Origin: UKL13-2 sp044228625
GTDB taxonomy: Bacteria; Pseudomonadota; Gammaproteobacteria; Burkholderiales; Usitatibacteraceae
Assembly: GCA_044228625.1 (NCBI GenBank)
Contig: JBGAUM010000002.1
Location: forward strand, 30,918 to 94,917
Reading direction: 5' to 3'
DNA length: 64,000 nt
Shown here in pieces: positions 38,488 to 47,662 of this stretch. Each line of letters opens with the position of its first letter. The stretch's first letter is position 1. The notes below the pieces were generated by a model. The model did not search any database and was not told the origin of the DNA. It was given only the letters and a program-made list of their open reading frames with translations. A program made the translations under genes and the position numbers.

Positions 38488-40299
38488 ATGTCCTATCAGC
38501 CTGTCCAAAAACCAATAGACATTCAGGCAGTAAGACGAGCCATTTCGGCAGGCGATGCACTCGCGGCAATCGACCTGTTGCGCGACGCGGGTGCCGAACC
38601 ACAGACGCTTGAGAAGAGGCAGCTATTGGCCATCGCCCTGCTGCGAGCCGGGGCGCTCAAGGACGCCCAGCGGGCCGTCCGGGAATTGATCGAAGAAGGT
38701 CACGATGATGAGGAAACGCTCGGCCTCGCCGCGCGCGAGGCCAAATCCCGCTACTTGCATGGTGAACCGGACGCGTTGAAGGAAGCCCGCGCCGCGTATT
38801 TGCGGGCCTTTCAAGTCACGCGTGGCACCTGGACGGGCATCAACGCCGCAACATTGGCGCTGCTGGATGGTGATGAAGACGAAGCAAAGCGACTGGCGAC
38901 GGAAGTCGGCGCTTTGCTGGCAGCGGCTCCCGCGGGGTCGCGAGCCACGTATTGGCATGAAGCGACGTCTGGCGAAGTGGCGCTCTTGCTGGGCGATCTC
39001 CAGAAGGCCATCGCGCATTATTCGGCGGCGCGCCGCATCGAGCCGAGGGCGTACGGTAATCACCGATCGGTGCGCGACAACGCCTTGGCGATTCTTTCCG
39101 CCAGGGGATTGCCGTCGTCCACGCTGCAGGGGGTATTTCCCGGCGTGGGCGTGGCAGCTTTCTCCGGCCACATGGTGGATTCCCCGGGCCGGACACCACC
39201 GAGGTTTCCTCCGCATCTGGTGGGGAGCGTGGCCACTTCAATCGAACAGGCCATCCGCGAGCACGGTGTGGAGATCGGCGTTGCGGGAGCGGCGTGTGGT
39301 GGCGACATCCTGTTCCTGGAGGCCATGCAAAGGCTTGGCAAGGAAACCATCATTGTGCTTCCCCATCCCGTCGAAGCATTTCGAAAAGTGAGCGTGACGG
39401 ATCCTGCCGGTGAGGCATGGGGCAAGCGATTCGACACCGTGGTTGCAAGCGCCTCAGAACTGATCGTCCTTGCGCCCCATTTGGGTGAAGACCTGGCCTA
39501 CCAGTTTCAGGGCGCCGTCATGGCCGGAATCTCCTTGCAGCGCGCACGCGCGATTAATGGTCATGCGGTGGGGCTGGCACTATGGGATGGACTTCAGGGC
39601 GGGGTCGGTGGCACGGGGGCGGTCGTCGAGGAATGGGCGGCACGCGGCATCGAGGTGGCCTGCTTGCCTTTGGGGGAGGGAAGGGCAACGCGATTGGCAC
39701 CGATCGAGGCACAGCAACGGCTTGCCACGATGGATCTACGTCATGCTGCAGGACAGCGTGTCGTCTCCATCCTCTTTGCGGATGCCGTCGGTTTCAGCAG
39801 GCTGGGAGAATTTCAGGTCAAGGCGTTTGTGCGTGAATTCTGGGGCCGGGCGGCAAAAATTGTCGACGCCATCCCGGATGGCCAGGTCTTGTCTGCCAAT
39901 ACCTGGGGGGATGGCCTTTTCCTGGTGATCGAGGATGCGGTCACGGCTGCAGACGCCGCGCTTGAGTTATCGGCCATGGTCACTTCGACGGAATGGAATC
40001 GTTTGGGGTTGCCATCCGACACCAACATCCGGATCGCGGTACATGCCGGGCCAGTGTACGAGGTGGAAGACCCCATCACGAAGCACCGTGGCTTTGCCGG
40101 GATGCATATCAGCCGGGCCGCGCGCATTGAGCCGGTCACCCCCCCGGGGGAAGTGTATGTCAGCGAAGCATTTGCAGGCCTGTTGGAATTCGACGACCAC
40201 CAAGACCGGTTCCTGTGTGAGTTCGTCGGGACGGTGCCGATGGCAAAAGAGTATGGTAGGTTTCGGACCTACCGGCTGGCCTATCGCAAAATGCCTTGA
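38488..40299 (+). CDS. TPR-SLOG-class III nucleotide cyclase with non-canonical active site
   Basis: A 604-residue, apparently cytoplasmic protein in three parts. Residues 1-210 are helical TPR-like (TRAFs-binding/DUF4071-like). About 213-380 are a SLOG-like domain (VAAFSGHMVD, GVAGAACGGDILFLEAM, TIIVLPHPVEAFRKVSV, LALWDG with GGTGAVVEEW). About 420-600 are a class III cyclase (VSILFADAVGFSRLGE). Both metal-binding Asp are present (D432 in FADAVGF, D475 in NTWGDG), but the adenine-specifying Lys and Asp of adenylate cyclases align with N471 and G535, and the transition-state Asn with S542; the Arg is kept (R546). The nearby sensor cyclase has the canonical residues, so the difference is real. 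ATG 38488 is chosen as the start. The product nucleotide cannot be predicted. Confidence 0.75.
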   Translation: MSYQPVQKPIDIQAVRRAISAGDALAAIDLLRDAGAEPQTLEKRQLLAIALLRAGALKDAQRAVRELIEEGHDDEETLGLAAREAKSRYLHGEPDALKEARAAYLRAFQVTRGTWTGINAATLALLDGDEDEAKRLATEVGALLAAAPAGSRATYWHEATSGEVALLLGDLQKAIAHYSAARRIEPRAYGNHRSVRDNALAILSARGLPSSTLQGVFPGVGVAAFSGHMVDSPGRTPPRFPPHLVGSVATSIEQAIREHGVEIGVAGAACGGDILFLEAMQRLGKETIIVLPHPVEAFRKVSVTDPAGEAWGKRFDTVVASASELIVLAPHLGEDLAYQFQGAVMAGISLQRARAINGHAVGLALWDGLQGGVGGTGAVVEEWAARGIEVACLPLGEGRATRLAPIEAQQRLATMDLRHAAGQRVVSILFADAVGFSRLGEFQVKAFVREFWGRAAKIVDAIPDGQVLSANTWGDGLFLVIEDAVTAADAALELSAMVTSTEWNRLGLPSDTNIRIAVHAGPVYEVEDPITKHRGFAGMHISRAARIEPVTPPGEVYVSEAFAGLLEFDDHQDRFLCEFVGTVPMAKEYGRFRTYRLAYRKMP

Positions 40300-40422
40300 T
40301 GCAACGTGGCCAGTTGCCATGACGGCGATTGGCGATCACTCGACAACCCTGTCCGGTTTTTTCTGCCTGTAGATTGTGTTGGGGAAAAGTAAAGGTTGGG
40401 AAGAGGGACGATGGTGCGCTGT

Positions 40423-42204
40423 TCAGCCGCGCGAACGCGTTCCAATGACAAAGTACATGTCGATGGCTCCCTTGCCCTTGGCATCGACCTTGCCCCGATA
40501 TTCGCATTCGAATTCTTCCTGCACGAGATCGTAAGTGTAGGCTGAAATATTGACGCGGCCTGGCTCGCTGGCGCTTTCGAAGCGGGACGCGAGATTGACG
40601 GTGTCGCCCCAAATGTCGTACGCATATTTGCGTTTGCCCACGACGCCGGCGACGACGGGCCCTGAATGTACGCCGATGCGGATACCCCATTTGAATGGCG
40701 ACCTCTTGTTGCGTTCGGCCACGTATTCCGCAATGCCCAGCGCGGCGCGTACGCATCGCAGCGCGTGATCCCCACAAGGCTTGGGCAGCCCGGCGGCGGC
40801 CATGTACGCATCGCCGATGGTCTTGATTTTCTCGACGCCACAACGATCCGTGATGTCATCGAATGCGGCAAACAACTCGTTGAGCTCCGCCACCATGCGG
40901 TCGGCCGGAATGCTCGCGACGGCCTGCGTGAAACCGGAAAAATCCGTGAAAAGGATGGTGACCGATTCAAAGCGGGCCGGCTTTGACTCGCCGGTGCTGG
41001 ACAATTCGTTTGCCACATCCGCGGGAAGGATGCTGTGCAGCAGATCCTGGGTACGCGCCTGCTCGGCCTTCAACTGGGCTGTGCGTTCCTCCACTTTTTG
41101 TTCAAGTACGGCGTAGGACTGTTTGAGGTGACTGCCCATCGCATTGAACTGCCCCGCCAATTCTTCGAGTTCGTCGCCCGTCTGAATGTCAATTTTGCGT
41201 TCAAAGTTGCCCCCCCCGATTTCCTTGGCACCCTCCGCAAGGACCCCGAGCGGTCTCACCAGGCGCTTGGCTAGAAAAAAGCTCGCCGCAACGGAGATCA
41301 CCAGGCCTGCTGCGAGCAATACCAATGCCCGAATGATCACCGGCGTCGTGGCCTCCAGCGCCTCTGCGCGAGGGGTATCCACGAAGACCCGCCACCCCAG
41401 AAAGTCGATCGGAGAGTGCGCAGAGATCACAGGCTCCTGGGCAATGTTGACGCCCATTGAGGACGGCTGCCCTTTCAGCGCCCCGGACACCTGCGGCAGG
41501 GCCATAAGATTGGTCTTTTTCAGCACCAATGAAATATCGGGATGGGCGATCAACGTTCCTGAACCATCCACGACGTAGGTGACGCCCGCTTTTCCGGACC
41601 TGATCTTGGACACCACGTTCCAAACCAGTTTCAGGTTCACTTCGGCTAACACCGCACCGCCGCCCAATGCGGGCTTGATAATGGTCATGTAAGGTTCGGT
41701 CCCTTTCAGGAAATACACCGGGCCAAAACTGGTCTTGCCTGCCTTGGCAGACGCGTACAACGGATTCGTCGATTGATCGGTACTGGAGCCGCTCGAATCC
41801 ATGGCCAGCCGTGAGACTCTTGCGCGCTCAATGGCGCTCTTGTCGATCCATGCGGCTTCGGTAACGGCGGGTACCTGCCGCATGAGCTTGAGCAGCGCGA
41901 TGCGCCGTTGCTCGATCTCATCACCACTGCCAAACGTGACGGGCAATGCCGCCCAGCCCATCTGGTGCTCGATATCAACCACAAACTGCTCAATGCGAAT
42001 CGCCGCAGAAACCGATTTTTCTGCCTGCAACTCTGTGAGCTGCGCCTCGGTCTCCTTGACCGAGAAATAGGCGCCGATTCCGCCGCTGAGCATCAGCAAA
42101 CCGGCCACCAACGACACAATCAATGTGGCGTACTTGGGGAACAGCCGCCAACGGCGCATTAGCTGCATGGCCCACGCAGTTGCATCACGGATTTCATTGC
42201 GCAA
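40423..42204 (-). CDS. Membrane sensor adenylate cyclase (Cache-HAMP-class III cyclase)
   Basis: A 593-residue protein. A first membrane helix (ATLIVSLVAGLLMLSGGIGAYFSV) is followed by a periplasmic sensor of about 250 residues of the double-Cache type. Its motifs are FGPVYFLKGTEPYMTI and GVTYVVDGSGTLIAHPD. A second helix (PVIIRALVLLAAGLVISVAASFFLA), a HAMP domain (RPLGVLAEGAKEIGGGNFE), a coil and a class III cyclase come next. The cyclase is canonical for ATP: metal Asp in LFTDFSGFTQ, KTIGDAYMA with the specifying Lys, YDIWGDTVNLASR with Asp, Asn and Arg. It probably makes cAMP in answer to a small extracellular ligand. The start could also be the ATG at 42168. It is convergent with the SLOG-cyclase gene. 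Confidence 0.88.
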   Translation of the reverse strand: MRNEIRDATAWAMQLMRRWRLFPKYATLIVSLVAGLLMLSGGIGAYFSVKETEAQLTELQAEKSVSAAIRIEQFVVDIEHQMGWAALPVTFGSGDEIEQRRIALLKLMRQVPAVTEAAWIDKSAIERARVSRLAMDSSGSSTDQSTNPLYASAKAGKTSFGPVYFLKGTEPYMTIIKPALGGGAVLAEVNLKLVWNVVSKIRSGKAGVTYVVDGSGTLIAHPDISLVLKKTNLMALPQVSGALKGQPSSMGVNIAQEPVISAHSPIDFLGWRVFVDTPRAEALEATTPVIIRALVLLAAGLVISVAASFFLAKRLVRPLGVLAEGAKEIGGGNFERKIDIQTGDELEELAGQFNAMGSHLKQSYAVLEQKVEERTAQLKAEQARTQDLLHSILPADVANELSSTGESKPARFESVTILFTDFSGFTQAVASIPADRMVAELNELFAAFDDITDRCGVEKIKTIGDAYMAAAGLPKPCGDHALRCVRAALGIAEYVAERNKRSPFKWGIRIGVHSGPVVAGVVGKRKYAYDIWGDTVNLASRFESASEPGRVNISAYTYDLVQEEFECEYRGKVDAKGKGAIDMYFVIGTRSRG

Positions 42205-42269
42205 GTCTAAGCGATGATTCGTAAGGCGGGGCCCACCGACATGCGCTCCCTTGACGGATACTTGCAGCG

Positions 42270-42818
42270 ATGAAAACCCAATACGTCACTGCAACCAGCC
42301 TCGACGGCTATATCGCCACTGAGGACGATTCTCTTGAATGGTTATTTCCCTTGGCCGATTTCAAGGACACAGGATTTGATGCCATTTTGCGGGACGTTGG
42401 CGCGGCGGCAATGGGGGCGGCAACCTATGAGTGGATGCTGAAGCATGTCGTGGGCCGCGGGGCGCCCTGGCCGTACGCATTTCCTGTGTGGGTGTTTTCG
42501 CATCGTGTATTGCCCGGTATTTCCGACGCAGACATTCGCAGGGTCACCGGCGATGTTCGCCCCGTGCATGCCGAGATGTGCGCTGCGGCGGCCGGGCGAA
42601 ACCGATGGATCGTCGGTGGAGGCGACTTGGCGGGACAATTCCTTGACGCGGGGCTGTTGGATGAGCTGGTCCTCTTTGTGGGTTCGGTAATGTTGAACGA
42701 GGGAAAACCGCTGCTGCCGCGCAGAATCGTCTCTCCCGCATTGCACCTTGAGGCCGTGCAGCGCATCGGACCTGGAATGGCGATGTTCAAATATTCGATT
42801 CAGAAAAGTGTGGAGTGA
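42270..42818 (+). CDS. Dihydrofolate reductase-like (RibD C-terminal family) protein
   Basis: A 182-residue protein of the YyaP/RibD-C type. These use the DHFR fold with NADPH for small reductions, mostly unassigned. Family marks are TATSLDGYIATEDDSLEWLF at the start, the GAATYEWML helix, VFSHRVLP and the cofactor loop WIVGGGDLAGQFLDAGLLDELVLF. It is divergent from the sensor cyclase, with 65 bases between starts. No link to nucleotide signalling is apparent beyond position. Confidence 0.8.
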   Translation: MKTQYVTATSLDGYIATEDDSLEWLFPLADFKDTGFDAILRDVGAAAMGAATYEWMLKHVVGRGAPWPYAFPVWVFSHRVLPGISDADIRRVTGDVRPVHAEMCAAAAGRNRWIVGGGDLAGQFLDAGLLDELVLFVGSVMLNEGKPLLPRRIVSPALHLEAVQRIGPGMAMFKYSIQKSVE

Positions 42819-42936
42819 AGTGAAATTGAGGCGGTTGCGCGGTAAAGTGCCTTATCAATTCCTTGTCAAATCACCATGCATTTTTCAACGCCCGCTGCAC
42901 TTGGCCGTGGGTTTTGACTGACTTCCAAGCTGCCCG

Positions 42937-45906
42937 ATGCGTTCCCGCTGCTTTCATATTTTCCTGAGCGCAATCTTGTGGGGCCTATGCACGGTTGGCG
43001 CTTCGAACCCGGCCGATGCGGAGACCCCAAAAACCGCACCACCGTCAAGCGTAGCGGACGCTGGCGATCGTGCGGGATCCGCTGTGTCTCAATTGAGGAT
43101 CGACCGGTGGCAGACGGAACAAGGCTTGCCCTTGAACACCGTGCAAACTGTGTTTCAAAGTTCTAGCGGGCATCTGTGGGTAGGTACCGCCGGCGGGTTG
43201 GCGCGTTTTGACGGCGTGCGATTTACGACATTCGAGGAAGCTGCGTTACCGGGCATCTTCTCAAAGCCGATTTTTGGAATCTTTGAAGATTCGGCCGGAT
43301 CCATTTGGTTTGGGCACCATCAAGGGGCGGTGCGGTGGCGAGAGGGGCGCTTTGAAACCGTATTTGATGCAGACATCACGGATCGAAAGCGAGTTTGGTC
43401 CTTTGTCGAGCATCCGAAGGGCACTGTGTGGGCGGCGACGGAAAATGGCTTGGTCCGGTGGGAAACCGGAAAGGGCGTCACCAAAATCTACAAAACTTCC
43501 GATGGTCTTCCTGTCAATCGCTTGCGTTCGTTGGCCCTGGATCGCGATGGCACGCTCTGGATTGGGACCACCGGCGGCGGTTTGGTGTCGTTCGGCGGGA
43601 GCCAGTTTGTCGTCAAGAGTCCTGCCAACGGTTTTCCCCATGCGGAAGTCCGGCATGTCTTGGCAAGTGCGGAAGGCGGCGTATGGGCGGCCACCGCAGG
43701 CGGCGGATTGGTTCACGTGCTCCGGGACAAGCAACGGGTCTTCGGATTGAAGGAAGGATTGCCGACCAATCAACTGACTCACCTGGCCAACGCACCGGAT
43801 GGCACGCTTTGGATTGGCACTTGGGGATCGGGCATCGTCCGATACCGCGATGGACGATTCGATACGCTGGCCTCGGCAGGCGGGCTGGCGGGCGACCAGA
43901 TCTGGTGTCTGCTCGCCGACCGGGAGAACAGCGTTTGGGTCGGCACATGGTCGGGCGGGCTTAACCGGTTGAGGTCGCGACCGTTTGTGCTGGTCGGCAA
44001 GCCGGAGGGCCTGACGCACGACAATGTGCGTTCCGTGTTGCATCGCAAAGACGGCACCGTTTGGGTGTCGGCGTCCGGCGGCGGTATCAGCCGGCTCGAA
44101 AATGACGGCGTGAAGCCTTTGGGCCTCCGCGACGGGCTCCCGACACTGGAAACGTCGGCGCTATACGAGGATACCGATGGGTCGATGTGGATCGGCACGT
44201 ACACCGAGGGCGCTGTTCGATGGTTCAGCGGCCGCACCCAACGCTTCGGCGCCGGTCAAGGATTGCCCAGCGTGGACGTTCGGTCGTTCCTTCGCGATTC
44301 CCGCGGTTACTTGTGGGTGGGTACCAAGGCGGGCGTTGCGCGTTGGAATGGCAAGGCGTTTGAAACCATCAAGGGTCCCAATGCGCCGACCGAAGGTGTC
44401 GCGGCCATGCTGGAAGACAGGCAAAAGCGCGTCTGGTTTGGCACCACGGGCGGCGGGTTGTACAAGTTTGAGGCAGGAGAATTTTCGGTGTTGACCCGAA
44501 AGGAAGGGTTGTCTTCCAATTGGATCATTTCGCTTTTTGAGGACAGTCGCGGCGCGTTGTGGGCGGGAACCGGGGGGGAAGGCATCATCCGCATCAAGGC
44601 CGATCGCGTCAGCGTGATTCGCCCTGCGGATGGAATCTGGGACGGCGTTGTTCAAACTCTCCTTCCCGACCGTTTCGGAAACCTCTGGGTGACCTGCAAC
44701 CGCGGGTTCTACAAGGTCTCGCAAGCCGAACTTGACGCGTTCGCGGATGGCCGGGCAAGCAAGGTGAACTCGACCGGATTCGGACCCGGAGATGCGCTTC
44801 GCAGCACGACATTTGCAGGAGGTCTGCAACCTGCGGGCAGCATCGACGCCCGTGGACGCTTGTGGCTTGCAAGCTTCAGCGGCCTCGTCATTGTGGACCC
44901 AGCGCGCCTGCCCGGCGAAGGGCGCGCGCCTGTCGCAGCTGTTGAGGAAGCCCTTGTCAATGGCCATGCGGCAAATTGGCGCAGAGGCGTCGTTGTGCCA
45001 GCAGGCCCGCAATCGGTCTCCATCCGGTACTTCACCACCTCCTTGAAGGAATCGGAGCGCACGCAGTTTCGCTATCGCATGGAGGGGTTGCCCGGTGACT
45101 GGATCATCGCGGGAAAGAACCGCGAAGCAACTTTTCCCTCGCTTCCTTATGGAAACTACAGGTTCCTGGTGTCCGCCTCACTCGACGGCAAGAACTGGGG
45201 TGAAATGGCGGAGCTGCCTGTGACCGTCGAGCCTTTCTTTTGGCAAACGCGGTGGTTTCTGGCGATGTCCCTTGCGGGGTTGGTGGCGCTCGCATTGGGA
45301 GTCTTCAAATGGCGCACGCAGCAATTGCGTTCACGCCAAGCGGAGCTTGAGAGATTGGTGGCAGAGAAGACCGAGGCATTGCGGCAGGCCAACGAACACC
45401 TTTCGCGCTTGTCCATGGCCGATCCGCTGACCGGTCTGGCGAACCGTCGCCGACTCGAGGAGGTGCTGCGAGATGAATGGCGCCGCGCGGAGCGATCGGG
45501 GTCCTCTCTGGCCATCCTGATGGCGGATATTGATGCATTCAAGGCCTACAACGACTCATTGGGTCATTTGGCGGGAGATCGTTGCCTTTCCGACGTTGCC
45601 CATACGTTGGCCGAGTGCGCGAGCCGGCCCGGAGATTTCATTGCCCGATACGGCGGGGAGGAGTTTCTGGTGGTGCTGCCCGGGCTGGATGTCGAGCAGG
45701 CCCTGGGATTGGCCGAGCGCATGCGCCAAGCCTGCGAGTGGCGCCAGATGCCTCATCCCGCCAATCCTGCGGCTCCCGTGGTGACCATCAGCGTGGGCGC
45801 AGCGGCTACGATTCCGCTCGCAGGGGAAACCGTGGAATCATTGATCCACCAGGCGGACGCTGCGCTGTATCGCGCCAAGCAGGAAGGGCGAAACCGTTGC
45901 CGCTGA
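42937..45906 (+). CDS. Beta-propeller sensor diguanylate cyclase (reg_prop - Y_Y_Y - TM - GGDEF)
   Basis: A 989-residue protein. After a leader (FLSAILWGLCTVGASNPADA) come about fourteen reg_prop repeats (GTLWIGT.GGGL...G..F-like) forming two periplasmic propellers, as in hybrid two-component sensors. Then come a Y_Y_Y immunoglobulin-like domain (TQFRYRMEGLPGDWI, NYRFLVSASLDGKNWGE), a membrane helix (WFLAMSLAGLVALALGVF), a coiled coil and a GGDEF domain. The catalytic motif is GGEEF (ARYGGEEFLVVLPG) with an RxxD inhibitory site (RPGD) upstream, so it should make cyclic di-GMP with product inhibition. Coupling the propeller sensor to GGDEF rather than to a kinase is less usual. Confidence 0.9.
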   Translation: MRSRCFHIFLSAILWGLCTVGASNPADAETPKTAPPSSVADAGDRAGSAVSQLRIDRWQTEQGLPLNTVQTVFQSSSGHLWVGTAGGLARFDGVRFTTFEEAALPGIFSKPIFGIFEDSAGSIWFGHHQGAVRWREGRFETVFDADITDRKRVWSFVEHPKGTVWAATENGLVRWETGKGVTKIYKTSDGLPVNRLRSLALDRDGTLWIGTTGGGLVSFGGSQFVVKSPANGFPHAEVRHVLASAEGGVWAATAGGGLVHVLRDKQRVFGLKEGLPTNQLTHLANAPDGTLWIGTWGSGIVRYRDGRFDTLASAGGLAGDQIWCLLADRENSVWVGTWSGGLNRLRSRPFVLVGKPEGLTHDNVRSVLHRKDGTVWVSASGGGISRLENDGVKPLGLRDGLPTLETSALYEDTDGSMWIGTYTEGAVRWFSGRTQRFGAGQGLPSVDVRSFLRDSRGYLWVGTKAGVARWNGKAFETIKGPNAPTEGVAAMLEDRQKRVWFGTTGGGLYKFEAGEFSVLTRKEGLSSNWIISLFEDSRGALWAGTGGEGIIRIKADRVSVIRPADGIWDGVVQTLLPDRFGNLWVTCNRGFYKVSQAELDAFADGRASKVNSTGFGPGDALRSTTFAGGLQPAGSIDARGRLWLASFSGLVIVDPARLPGEGRAPVAAVEEALVNGHAANWRRGVVVPAGPQSVSIRYFTTSLKESERTQFRYRMEGLPGDWIIAGKNREATFPSLPYGNYRFLVSASLDGKNWGEMAELPVTVEPFFWQTRWFLAMSLAGLVALALGVFKWRTQQLRSRQAELERLVAEKTEALRQANEHLSRLSMADPLTGLANRRRLEEVLRDEWRRAERSGSSLAILMADIDAFKAYNDSLGHLAGDRCLSDVAHTLAECASRPGDFIARYGGEEFLVVLPGLDVEQALGLAERMRQACEWRQMPHPANPAAPVVTISVGAAATIPLAGETVESLIHQADAALYRAKQEGRNRCR

Positions 45907-45942
45907 AGACGCGTTCGGGACCGCCGATGGGCGGGATCTGAC

Positions 45943-46299
45943 CTAGAGAAAAGCCGACACGCCGCGCAACCGCATCGCCATGGAACGCATGATATGCAAC
46001 GCAAAGTCAGGATTGGCGGCCGTCAATTCGCGGAACTTGACGTCATCAATGGCGATGAAATTGCAGTCTTCGCGTGCCACAAGGGTCGCCGAACGCGGCG
46101 AATCATCAATAATGGCCATTTCGCCCACGATGTCGCCCGGTTGCAAAGTCTCGACCACTTTGCCCCGGATCAGGACATCCGCGCGTCCAGCCATCAGCAC
46201 CAGCATGGATCGGCCGGGGTCTCCTTCCGAAAAAACCGTGTGGCCGACGGGAACGGAAAGGATGTCGGTCTGGTGCATCAGGAATTCTTCGAGTTTCAT
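45943..46299 (-). CDS. Stand-alone cyclic-nucleotide-binding domain protein
   Basis: A 118-residue single CRP/CNB beta-roll with no DNA-binding or enzyme domain. The phosphate-binding cassette is intact: GDIVGEMAIIDDSPRSATLVA with the Glu and Arg that hold the cyclic phosphate. Earlier turns (GHTVFSEGDPGRSMLVLMAGRADVLI) match the family. ATG 46299 is preferred over an upstream start that adds ten unconserved residues. It could be an adaptor that answers the cyclic nucleotide made by one of the two cyclases a few kilobases away; that is inference. It faces away from kbl, with 112 bases between starts, and is convergent with the propeller GGDEF gene. Confidence 0.85.
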   Translation of the reverse strand: MKLEEFLMHQTDILSVPVGHTVFSEGDPGRSMLVLMAGRADVLIRGKVVETLQPGDIVGEMAIIDDSPRSATLVAREDCNFIAIDDVKFRELTAANPDFALHIMRSMAMRLRGVSAFL

Positions 46300-46411
46300 T
46301 CTGGACTCCCGGATCGAATGACCAAGCATAGCGCAATTTGGCGCGTGGCCGAGTGCCCTCGCGGTTTAGAATGCGCTTCTTTTCCTGCCGGACGCCACAA
46401 GCCGAAGCCAG

Positions 46412-47614
46412 ATGAATACGACCTTTTACCAGCGGGTGGGCGACACACTTGACCAGATCCGCGCTGATGGATTTTTCAAGACAGAACGCCGTATCGCCAC
46501 GCCGCAAAAAGCGCACATTGCGTTGGCTGATGGCACGAAGGTCGTCAATTTTTGCGCCAACAATTACCTCGGGCTGGCGGATGATCCGCGACTGGTCGCT
46601 GCGGCACGGCGTGGCCTAGACGAGCATGGGTTCGGCATGGCCTCTGTTCGCTTCATTTGCGGCACGCAGACCACCCACCGAGAATTGGAAGGCGCCATTG
46701 CCCGGTTCTTGGGCACCGAAGACTCTATTCTCTACAGCTCGTGTTTCGATGCCAACGGCGGCCTGTTCGAAACCTTGCTGACCGACGAGGATGCAATCAT
46801 CAGCGATGAACTGAACCATGCGAGCATCATCGATGGCGTGCGGTTGTGCAAGGCCAAGCGCTTCAGATATCGCAACAACGACATGGCGGACCTGGAAGCG
46901 CAACTGAAGGCCGCCGACGCGGCCGGCGCGAAGGTCAAGATGATCGCGACCGACGGCGTGTTTTCCATGGACGGCATCATTGCCGACTTGAAGTCGGTCT
47001 GTGAATTGGCCGACCGGTATGACGCGCTGGTCATGGTGGATGATTCCCATGCCGTCGGATTTGTCGGTGAGCACGGGCAGGGCAGTGCGGAGTATTGCGG
47101 AGTAGCGGCGCGGATCGACATTTATTCCGGTACGCTCGGCAAGGCATTGGGGGGCGCTTCCGGCGGATACATTGCCGCAAGACAAGCCGTTGTTGACTTG
47201 TTGCGGCAACGGTCGCGGCCTTACCTGTTTTCCAATTCGCTGGCGCCTGCCATTGTGACAGCTTCGCTTGAAGTCCTGAATCTACTCGGAACTGCCGAGG
47301 GGGCAGCGCTACGTGCCAAGGTCAAGGCCAATGGCGAGCGCTTTCGACATGCGATGCATGCGGCAGGCTTTGTGCTGGCAGGCAAGGACCACCCGATTGT
47401 TCCGGTGATGCTTGGGGATGCTGCATTGGCCACGCGCATGGCCGATGCCTTGTTGGCCGAAGGCATCTACGTCATTGGCTTCAGTTTTCCGGTGGTGCCG
47501 CGAGGAAAAGCGCGCATTCGCACCCAGATGTCTGCGGCGCATTCCGAGGCTGATATCGACCATGCGGTCGCGTCCTTCGTAAAGGTGGGACGCGCCCTCG
47601 GCGCCATCGCCTGA
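46412..47614 (+). CDS. kbl: Glycine C-acetyltransferase (2-amino-3-ketobutyrate CoA ligase)
   Basis: This PLP enzyme splits 2-amino-3-oxobutyrate with CoA into glycine and acetyl-CoA, the second step of threonine catabolism. At 400 residues it matches Kbl. Motifs are NNYLGLADDPRLVAAA, GMASVRFICGTQTTHRELE, DDSHAVGFVGEHGQG and the Schiff-base Lys in GTLGKALGGASGGYIA. It is followed 48 bases later by tdh, which makes its substrate. Confidence 0.96.
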   Translation: MNTTFYQRVGDTLDQIRADGFFKTERRIATPQKAHIALADGTKVVNFCANNYLGLADDPRLVAAARRGLDEHGFGMASVRFICGTQTTHRELEGAIARFLGTEDSILYSSCFDANGGLFETLLTDEDAIISDELNHASIIDGVRLCKAKRFRYRNNDMADLEAQLKAADAAGAKVKMIATDGVFSMDGIIADLKSVCELADRYDALVMVDDSHAVGFVGEHGQGSAEYCGVAARIDIYSGTLGKALGGASGGYIAARQAVVDLLRQRSRPYLFSNSLAPAIVTASLEVLNLLGTAEGAALRAKVKANGERFRHAMHAAGFVLAGKDHPIVPVMLGDAALATRMADALLAEGIYVIGFSFPVVPRGKARIRTQMSAAHSEADIDHAVASFVKVGRALGAIA

Positions 47615-47662
47615 TTTTTTGCGCCTTCAATCGCCCATTTGCGACCAGGAATTGAAACGACC

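Noticed and set aside
36579..40299. Reading the SLOG pair as a classical CBASS or a ready-made Pycsar operon
   Set aside because: No CD-NTase, E1/E2/JAB, HORMA/TRIP13 or TIR gene is present, the genes are divergent rather than in one operon, and the cyclase has extra TPR and SLOG parts. Only the logic is similar.
42270..42818. The DHFR-like gene as part of the signalling system
   Set aside because: It is a common stand-alone metabolic family and nothing but position links it to the cyclases.
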